A stretch of DNA of 64,000 bases from contig DHDP01000018.1 in the NCBI GenBank assembly GCA_002399405.1, positions 620,269 through 684,268 of the forward strand, read 5' to 3'. The notes beneath the pieces are model-generated. The model had not been told where the DNA came from. It saw only the letters and a program-made list of their open reading frames with translations, and ran no database searches. This document shows, one piece after another, positions 53,088 through 58,986 of the stretch; within the stretch, counting starts at the first letter, position 1, and each line of letters starts with the position of its first letter. A program made the position numbers and the translations under genes. The stretch is from Treponema sp. UBA4873 (GTDB taxonomy: Bacteria; Spirochaetota; Spirochaetia; Treponematales; Treponemataceae).

Positions 53088-53276
53088 TCATTTTGAAGAT
53101 GAGCCGCCACATCCTGAATAACCTGCATAGCCACCTGAATGGTCGTCACCACTACCTCCTGTTCCTGACAGACTTCCTCCTCCTATTCCACCACCAGAGC
53201 CGCCATTGATGTAAAACAGTTCGTCTTCCTCAAGAGTCATAAAACCGCTCTCGCAAACAAGTTCATTTTCATTCAT
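53088..53276 (-). CDS. Double-glycine leader precursor peptide 2 (Gly/Ser-rich core)
   Basis: 62 residues. Leader GFMTLEEDELFYINGG ends in a classic double glycine; the core starts SGGGIGGGSLSG and is more than half Gly and Ser, with one Tyr pair and one Cys (YAGYSGCGG). The leader is closely related to that of peptide 1. It should be cut and exported by the C39 ABC transporter at 58987. The gene is followed by the strong hairpin and preceded by a 180-base leader with several stems. Gly-rich cores occur among bacteriocins and RiPPs, but no known family is recognised. Confidence 0.78.
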   Translation of the reverse strand: MNENELVCESGFMTLEEDELFYINGGSGGGIGGGSLSGTGGSGDDHSGGYAGYSGCGGSSSK

Positions 53277-53373
53277 AAAAATGCCTCTTTCAATTTATTT
53301 ACGTCAGCCATACTGAAGGTGAATCAGCAAAGCTTCCTTGTCTATTGTGTTTTTCACCTAAACACAACAAACC

Positions 53374-53392
53374 TTTCCCTTGACAGGGGAAA
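53374..53392 (-). promoter_or_regulatory. Leader hairpin upstream of precursor peptide 2
   Basis: On the minus strand TTTCCC-CTGTCAA-GGGAAA, about 100 bases before the peptide start, within a leader that has a further stem GTGTTT/AAAACAC. Similar to the stems before peptide 1 and at 57985, though further from its start codon. Confidence 0.4.
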
Positions 53393-53455
53393 TTACATAA
53401 AAATATTTCCAGATTCTCGTTGAGTTTAAATATGCTCGACAAGAAACAGGGACTT

Positions 53456-53986
53456 TTATTTTTTATTTGTCTTCCACACAATATATTCTTCACGTGTGGC
53501 TTCGTATAATATGACATCGCTTACTTCTCCTGTATAACTTAGTTGCCCTCTTGTACGGTGTCCTGCAATGTGACCGAAATATTTTTTTACAAAATGTTCA
53601 TAGATACGGCATGCATGAAAATTTTTTGTCGCTACAAGCCAATTTAATACAAGACATCCACGAGATATAAAAATATAATCAAAATAATCAAAAAGAGCTT
53701 TGATACATTCCATTGATTTAGCTTTATTTAAAAAAATTACACGGAAACCCGTTATGATTTGCAATGGTCTGCTCCATTGTGTACTGAAATATGCAATAAT
53801 TTTTTTTTCGAAGATAACGACAAAATCTTCATTTTTCCAAGTATTTGGCTGGAATTCAATCATTTGTTCCGCAACAAATGCATTATCAGTGAAAAACCAT
53901 TGATTCACAGGGTCTGTCCCTGCTTTCATCAAAAGCCGGACGAGTTCATTACGCACTAAATATGCAGGTTCAATTGAATATGACAT
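53456..53986 (-). CDS. GNAT-like acetyltransferase candidate
   Basis: 176 residues. The alternation of strands and helices (NEDFVVIFEKKIIAYFSTQW, then a central FRVIFLN strand, and ACRIYEHFVKKYFGHIAGH late) resembles GNAT acetyltransferases, but no clear acetyl-CoA loop (RxxGxG/A) is visible, so this is tentative. It lies between precursor peptide 2 and the glycosyltransferase on the same strand, where a peptide-modifying or self-protection role would fit. AT-rich like its neighbours. Confidence 0.5.
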   Translation of the reverse strand: MSYSIEPAYLVRNELVRLLMKAGTDPVNQWFFTDNAFVAEQMIEFQPNTWKNEDFVVIFEKKIIAYFSTQWSRPLQIITGFRVIFLNKAKSMECIKALFDYFDYIFISRGCLVLNWLVATKNFHACRIYEHFVKKYFGHIAGHRTRGQLSYTGEVSDVILYEATREEYIVWKTNKK

Positions 53987-53999
53987 TTTTTTCTCCTAC

Positions 54000-56345
54000 T
54001 TATAAAAGACATTGCATAATATTCATAAATTTTTGATATAACATTTGTATAGTTTCTTCCGGTATTTTTTCAGTTCTATAGTTTGATTCTATAAAAGTTT
54101 TAAGAAGTGAGTCAAAATCAAAATCATAAAGTCTATAGCGAATATTCTTTGAAGTACAAGGCAAGTCAAGTGCTGATGATGCAAGTTTTTCATCAGAATG
54201 AATTACTGTACAATATTTCCTGAGTTCAGGAACAATTATATAATGTTCAGGAATTACAACATGTTTATCAAGAAGTAAAGCGGCATAGACTTCAGGACCT
54301 GTAGTAATTATTTTTGAAAGACTAAGTAATACTCGTGATTTCAAAATAAGGGAAATTATTTTTTCAAATTTCAGATTTTCCTGCAGAATTGTTACATTGT
54401 CAGAAATTCCAAACTCCTTAATTCTATTTTCTATATTGTAAAAATCAGATTGAAGCTTATGTTCAGTTAACATAAGCTTTATTTTTTTTGAACATTCATT
54501 GTGAAATGGATATGCATATTTAAGCTGATTCTTATAATCAGGAAGCTTTACCAAGAGTTTTGCTGTTCTGTTTTCTTTTACATATGTTTGAAATACAGTA
54601 AGAATTTCTTTTATAGAATCTTCATAATAACCATTTTCAGCAAAATAGCAGAAGTCATATTCTTCTTGTACAGGACATTTTAAATATTTTTTACAGGAGT
54701 CAATTACATCTTTTACCGTCGAAAATGCGGCAAGAGAATACGATTCTGCGTCAATCATACGGCTATTACTGAATCTTGCAGGAAGTGAAGTGCATGGCAT
54801 AACGGAAAAATCTTCTTCACGGACAATAAAATTATTTTTCGTGTTTGGAAAAAGATAAACTGAGTTATTGTATGTCGCGGAATACGGTGTAATATATGTA
54901 CAAGGAATTGATCCATAACACAAGCGAAAATATTTGTTCAACTTTTCTGCTGCTTTACTATCCAGTGCATAGTCTTCTTCACTCAAATTCTCAGAGTTAC
55001 GTTTATCACCTAAGCTAACACGCTTACCGTTTTGTATTAATTTGCTTGCCAGACTTTCAAAAACAAATCGCTTCTGCGGAGAAAGAACATCAGGTAAAAG
55101 AATATGAGCTGAGCCATTACCGATATATTTTTTAATACTGGCAACATAATATTTGCCGGATTTTTCTACAATAACTTCAACCCCTGTCTGGTGTGCGATT
55201 TTTGTTATGTCCTCAATCTTTGCAGATTCTTCAAAGAATATATTTTTTGAAACACGAAAAGCTTCAGATAAAACGCAGGCTTGAATATCACTAGGAAATT
55301 TAAATATCGAATTTAAGATAAGAGTTTTTGCAAATGTTTGATTCTTTTGAGGAAGAAAAACTCCAAGCCTAAGTTTTTTTTTATTTTTTTTGAGATTCTC
55401 ATCTTCAAAGCCAAAAACTACACCAAGAACTAAGTCAAAATACTTTAAAAGACTTTTTGATGGGAATTCTTGTTTTGTACTTTTATGATAATTTTCAATT
55501 GCAATAAATGCATTTTCATAAACGAAAGAGAAAGATGGTGTCGGCAATGCAAGAAAAAGTTCCGCTTGATAAGTATTATGGAGCTTTACAAAAAGTCGGG
55601 AAGAAGATATTGCAGAATGTTGTTCACTTGTACTTTGTGAAAAATGGCCTTGATGATAAATGACTGGTTCAGTTAGAAATTTAAATTCTGCACCTTTTTG
55701 GAACATTTTATATGATGCCTCAATATCTTCTCCACCCCAAACATTACCAAATTTATTTGTAAAGCCACCAACCTTTAAGAATAAATCCTTGCTGACTGAC
55801 ATACTATGTGTATAGACATAACGCCAGCTTTCAAAACCAATATTTTGTTCAAGACGCTCATCATCATACCATGGCAATTTTTCTAATAAAGAAAAATTGT
55901 ACATAAGTATATCCTCTCCAATTTCATTTAGTTTAAAATTAACAAGAGTTCTTCGTCTCCCACACACAATTAAGTTTCTATTTTCTTTATGCACATTGTA
56001 ATGTACCTGAAGATATTCGGGAGGTACAAGCATATCATTATCAATAAATAGGATAAGATTATAATTTGTCAATGAAACACCTGTATTTCTAAGCAGTGCA
56101 CGATTTGAGCAATGTTTTATTTTTTTGTAAGCAAATATTTTGGGTTTTTGTTCAATGAAATGTTTTACAATAAGTTTACTTTCATCATTTCCTGAATCAA
56201 CTACAATAACTTCATAATTAATATTTACATCAATTTTTTGGTTCGAAAGACAGACCAATGTTGGATATAAAAATGATGCCCTGTTGAAGGTCGGGATTAT
56301 TACAGATATTCCATCTTTGTTATTTTTTGTCTTTCTATTTTTCAC
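54000..56345 (-). CDS. Two-domain glycosyltransferase (GT2 plus GT4-like), paralogue 2
   Basis: Same architecture as the gene at 22.2-24.5 kb and alignable over its whole length: ISVIIPTFNRASFLYPTLV, LILFIDNDMLVPPEYL, WGGEDIEASYKMFQKGAEFKF, and near the end GPEVYAALLLDKHVVIP. 781 residues. Codons are strongly AT-rich here, while paralogue 1 uses the balanced codons of the chromosome, so the two have separate histories. Placed between the GNAT-like gene and a lipoprotein gene on one strand; may glycosylate the exported peptides or a surface polymer. Confidence 0.8.
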   Translation of the reverse strand: MKNRKTKNNKDGISVIIPTFNRASFLYPTLVCLSNQKIDVNINYEVIVVDSGNDESKLIVKHFIEQKPKIFAYKKIKHCSNRALLRNTGVSLTNYNLILFIDNDMLVPPEYLQVHYNVHKENRNLIVCGRRRTLVNFKLNEIGEDILMYNFSLLEKLPWYDDERLEQNIGFESWRYVYTHSMSVSKDLFLKVGGFTNKFGNVWGGEDIEASYKMFQKGAEFKFLTEPVIYHQGHFSQSTSEQHSAISSSRLFVKLHNTYQAELFLALPTPSFSFVYENAFIAIENYHKSTKQEFPSKSLLKYFDLVLGVVFGFEDENLKKNKKKLRLGVFLPQKNQTFAKTLILNSIFKFPSDIQACVLSEAFRVSKNIFFEESAKIEDITKIAHQTGVEVIVEKSGKYYVASIKKYIGNGSAHILLPDVLSPQKRFVFESLASKLIQNGKRVSLGDKRNSENLSEEDYALDSKAAEKLNKYFRLCYGSIPCTYITPYSATYNNSVYLFPNTKNNFIVREEDFSVMPCTSLPARFSNSRMIDAESYSLAAFSTVKDVIDSCKKYLKCPVQEEYDFCYFAENGYYEDSIKEILTVFQTYVKENRTAKLLVKLPDYKNQLKYAYPFHNECSKKIKLMLTEHKLQSDFYNIENRIKEFGISDNVTILQENLKFEKIISLILKSRVLLSLSKIITTGPEVYAALLLDKHVVIPEHYIIVPELRKYCTVIHSDEKLASSALDLPCTSKNIRYRLYDFDFDSLLKTFIESNYRTEKIPEETIQMLYQKFMNIMQCLL

Positions 56346-56357
56346 TTTTTTATTCCA

Positions 56358-57272
56358 TTATTTAATTCTGAATACATCGTTGTAAAAATCAAGTTGGATT
56401 ATGTGGTTGTTCCAAAAGGGACTGCCAAGCACTGATGTATATTTTATAAATTTTCTAAAACTATCCATGCAAAAAATGTATTTTGAATTCCATGGGGTTG
56501 CAACGCTTTCTTTATAACGTACATTGCCTATATGGATATCCTGTGCAATAAAATTATTAAGATTCTCCAACTTTGGTTTACCATCGAGCTTTAGGACTTT
56601 ATTCAAATCTTTAACAAGAGGATAATTGCCGTCGCCGAATTTTTCCCGCACAGGAAACCCGGAGAAACCAGTATCTATCAAACCGTACTCTTTATTTCCA
56701 TCAACCGTGAATTCAATTATATATTGAAAAAAATTGCTTCTGTGCTCTTGTACCATTGGAATATCATCTTCTGAAATAGGCGGCGCATCAAAAATAATTT
56801 TTCTGTTTATGTAATCAAATACTACATTGTCATAAATGCTCATAAAATCTATTCCAATCAGACCGTCAACTCCCCTGTCTGATGAAAAGCCTGTTTCCTT
56901 AACAAAAAAATCAGCAAATGAAATGTGTCTCATTAGTCCATTAACTTCAGTATCAAGACCAAAGGCTCTTGCATTTCCCTCTTTTACTACAGACATTGAC
57001 GGGTCAGGCTTTGAATAAAAACTGTTACCGGCAGCACCTGTATCGACTACGAAATGGTAATAAGATTCTCCTATCTTTATTCTTACAATAGGCCAACCTA
57101 AAGTGCTTTCGGAATGGTACATTGTGAACGGCCACTCCCTGTCACCAAGTTCAACAGCAGGAGTTTCAAACGGCTCAATCTCTGCATGTTTGTATTTTGA
57201 ATTTGTTTTGCATGAAACTAAGATTAAGTTGATAAACAAGAATTGAATAATACATTTTCTTAACTTTAACAT
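56358..57272 (-). CDS. Retropepsin-like aspartyl protease lipoprotein (intact)
   Basis: Lipobox LILVSCKT. First motif FVVDTGAAGN, core RGVDGLIGIDFM, second motif LIDTGFSG, and the complete C-terminal block SPFWNNHIIQLDFYNDVFRIK (20 residues shown in part). About 304 residues from the ATG at 57272, which has GGGGGAG before it; a TTG lies five codons upstream. A sigma-70-like promoter (TTTACA, 16 bases, TATACT; 57360-57333 on the minus strand) precedes it, unlike the module promoters. Probable envelope protease or peptide-binding protein of the same locus. Confidence 0.82.
   Translation of the reverse strand: MLKLRKCIIQFLFINLILVSCKTNSKYKHAEIEPFETPAVELGDREWPFTMYHSESTLGWPIVRIKIGESYYHFVVDTGAAGNSFYSKPDPSMSVVKEGNARAFGLDTEVNGLMRHISFADFFVKETGFSSDRGVDGLIGIDFMSIYDNVVFDYINRKIIFDAPPISEDDIPMVQEHRSNFFQYIIEFTVDGNKEYGLIDTGFSGFPVREKFGDGNYPLVKDLNKVLKLDGKPKLENLNNFIAQDIHIGNVRYKESVATPWNSKYIFCMDSFRKFIKYTSVLGSPFWNNHIIQLDFYNDVFRIK
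56503..57216. repeat. Direct repeat, copy 2 (about 0.71 kb)
   Basis: Partner of 52174-52884, same orientation, with only scattered differences. Contains the core of the intact retropepsin-like gene. Confidence 0.85.
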
Positions 57273-57431
57273 TGTTTCTCCCCCCAAATAAAATTAAAAT
57301 CTTTACACATAATATCTTGCGTTTCTAAACGTAGTATAATGTTGTACATCTATTTGTAAAGTGTCTTTTTTTCATTTCTGGTTTATTATTTCTGTTTTAT
57401 TCTACAATTTTCTGCAAATACATCAACTTTT

Positions 57432-57493
57432 TCATATCATTATAAGGCAGATCGCTTCGCAGTTCGTCATGTCAAACGGGGGCAATAGTTCAT
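57432..57493 (-). pseudogene. Relic of a C39 peptidase gene start
   Basis: On the minus strand, ATGAACTATTGCCCCCG then TTTGACATGACG match the first codons of the exporter gene; one lost base shifts the frame. In the right frame it reads FDMTNCEAICLIMI, then a stop; compare LDMTDCGAACLAMIAS of the intact exporter. The catalytic Cys is kept. A third C39 start in the window, now beyond repair. Confidence 0.65.
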
Positions 57494-57535
57494 GTTGATT
57501 TTACTTGTTGCCTAATCCGCAGAAAACGTATTGGA

Positions 57536-57563
57536 ATATAAAATTTACGTAAAACGCTATGGT
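57536..57563 (+). promoter_or_regulatory. Direct-repeat promoter module, copy D
   Basis: R1 ATATAAAATTT (57536-57546), R2 ACGTAAAACGC (57547-57557), hexamer TATGGT (57558-57563). The leader that follows (AAAATCGAGGAGTATAATTT) resembles that after copy E. A 21-codon TTG frame at 57590 is possible but unsupported. The wider gap from 57273 to 57758 otherwise holds the C39 relic and AT-rich sequence. Confidence 0.6.
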
Positions 57564-57758
57564 GTACTGAAAAATCGAGGAGTATAATTTTGTATAAACC
57601 GAAAATATCTCTCTTTGCCGAAAAAGAGACGCTTGTACAGTTCATTTGTGTTTGATATTTTTGGGGAAAGTTAGTACACCTTGTGGAAGGATATTGTTTT
57701 TATTGGACTGTTATACTGTTTGATTTTTTTAACTGATTTAAACTGATAAGAGGTAGAT

Positions 57759-57848
57759 ATGAATACTGTTATAATTTCATTTATAGTTGATATCAGTATA
57801 GGTATTGTAGCAGGAATTATTGTTGGTAGACTTAGAAAAAATAAATAG
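57759..57848 (+). CDS. Small hydrophobic peptide, 29 residues
   Basis: ATG with AAGAGG upstream. One membrane-spanning stretch (IISFIVDISIGIVAGIIVG) and a basic tail RLRKNK. This is the shape of type I toxins, holin-like peptides or small regulatory membrane peptides. A structured RNA segment follows. Function unknown; coding status rests on the ribosome binding site and composition. Confidence 0.5.
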   Translation: MNTVIISFIVDISIGIVAGIIVGRLRKNK

Positions 57849-57890
57849 AAAGTGTAACTGAATATTATAAACACTTTCATTGAAAGTAAA

Positions 57891-57924
57891 ATTGGGATCC
57901 GGTCGGTAAGGGCCGAATCCCAAT
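57891..57924 (+). other. Stem-loop after the small hydrophobic peptide
   Basis: ATTGGGAT (57891-57898) and ATCCCAAT (57917-57924) pair perfectly, with an inner CGG/CCG. A small ACTTTC/GAAAGT stem is just upstream. No T run follows. Confidence 0.45.
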
Positions 57925-57984
57925 AATGCTAGCTGTTAAAAGACAATGTTACCGCGTCTTGGATACTGTCACAAAATGTAAACG

Positions 57985-58068
57985 GTTTCCGGCGTACTGG
58001 AAACGAGGAAGGTCGCTATGTTGGTGTTATGTGAATCAGAAATGGTTTGTATGATATATATAAGTTGA
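57985..58068 (+). pseudogene. Probable decayed precursor peptide leader
   Basis: The hairpin GTTTCC-GGCGTACT-GGAAAC (57985-58004) and GAGGA before an ATG at 58018 match the leader region of peptide 1 (51628-51662). The short frame MLVLCESEMVCMIYIS recalls the starts of both intact peptides (MLAM..., LVCESGFM) but stops before any DEL-x-YIN segment. Tentative. Confidence 0.4.
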
Positions 58069-58082
58069 AGCATAAAGAGGTT

Positions 58083-58340
58083 ATGATGGGAATAATTAAA
58101 TTTTTTAAGAAGAACTGGCCTTTCTACATTGCACTGATTCCGGTTTTGGTTGTAGCAGTTGAATGCGTACCGATTATACAGTCTCATTTTTCATCGTATT
58201 GGTGGATGGTGGTGATTGTTATGACGTTAGCCGCCTGTCTGATAGCGGGGCTGCTGGCAAAATTCCTTTACAGGTTGCGGGATAGAAACGGAGATTCGCT
58301 TAATTTATCAGAAAATGAAGAAAAAGGAAATGAAAAATAG
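58083..58340 (+). CDS. Small two-helix membrane protein, immunity candidate
   Basis: 85 residues from the ATG at 58083 (AAGAGGTT upstream). Two hydrophobic helices (FYIALIPVLVVAVECVPII; WWMVVIVMTLAACLIAGLLA) joined by a short loop, basic start, acidic tail. Small membrane proteins of this form beside peptide precursors and C39 exporters often give self-immunity. No family recognised, so the role is inference from position. Confidence 0.62.
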   Translation: MMGIIKFFKKNWPFYIALIPVLVVAVECVPIIQSHFSSYWWMVVIVMTLAACLIAGLLAKFLYRLRDRNGDSLNLSENEEKGNEK

Positions 58341-58379
58341 GAAATGTTGTTAGAGGAAGGACGCATAAAAAATGCCGGA

Positions 58380-58407
58380 ATGTAAAATTGCCGTAAAATA
58401 CTATGGT
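58380..58407 (+). promoter_or_regulatory. Direct-repeat promoter module, copy E
   Basis: R1 ATGTAAAATTG (58380-58390), R2 CCGTAAAATAC (58391-58401), hexamer TATGGT (58402-58407). Points to the short lipoprotein gene at 58517 and, since no terminator intervenes, perhaps the whole exporter operon. Confidence 0.65.
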
Positions 58408-58516
58408 ATTAGGAAAAATGGAGAAGTATAATTTAAATACTATTACTTATGGTATGGAAAGAACGGATAATGCATATCCGGAATAATACTGTAATATCAG
58501 AAAAAGGATATATGAT

Positions 58517-58984
58517 ATGAACAGAAAAATTGCACAGATATTGTCGATATTTGTTTTTGCAGAATTTATTTGTACAGGTTGCAGAATGAAAAAGACGTAT
58601 GATGAAATTCCTTTCGTTCAAGGAATCAGCGTAACCCCGATCGTAGAAGCAGATATGGGAGATGCAATATTACTGTTCAGAATAGACACAGGGTCTGAGG
58701 ATAATATCCTGTTTCGTTCCGGAGCAGACAGATTATACGGCTCTGCTGCAAAATATGAAGAAGAAAATATATATCCTGAGTTAAAAAAAATTGGTAAAAC
58801 TGACGTTGTAATACTGTATAAAGATATTAGTGCATTCTATGCTTCGGATTCGCGCTTGTCTTTTTCAGCTTCAGCCGGATACGTTCAGAAAAGTATGAGA
58901 TTCAAAAATGATCTTGGCTGTCCATTATGGCTAAATCATTGTATACAGCTCGATTTTGAGCACATGCAGTTCAGAATCAAGTAG
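58517..58984 (+). CDS. Short retropepsin-like lipoprotein (single lobe)
   Basis: 155 residues. Lipobox-like FICTGCRMK near residue 20. Only one aspartyl motif (FRIDTGSEDN) remains, followed directly by the C-terminal block LGCPLWLNHCIQLDFEHMQF shared with the full-length paralogues; the core and second DTG motif are missing. Either an internal deletion product or a genuine one-lobe, retropepsin-like dimer. Two bases before the exporter gene and behind promoter module E, so tied to export. Confidence 0.7.
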   Translation: MNRKIAQILSIFVFAEFICTGCRMKKTYDEIPFVQGISVTPIVEADMGDAILLFRIDTGSEDNILFRSGADRLYGSAAKYEEENIYPELKKIGKTDVVILYKDISAFYASDSRLSFSASAGYVQKSMRFKNDLGCPLWLNHCIQLDFEHMQFRIK

Positions 58985-58986
58985 CT

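Noticed and set aside
57590..57655. 21-codon TTG frame after promoter module D
   Set aside because: TTG start, no recognisable leader; coding not supportable.
58418..58486. 22-codon frame right after promoter module E
   Set aside because: The ATG is only 11 bases after the hexamer with a weak ribosome binding site; probably leader RNA.
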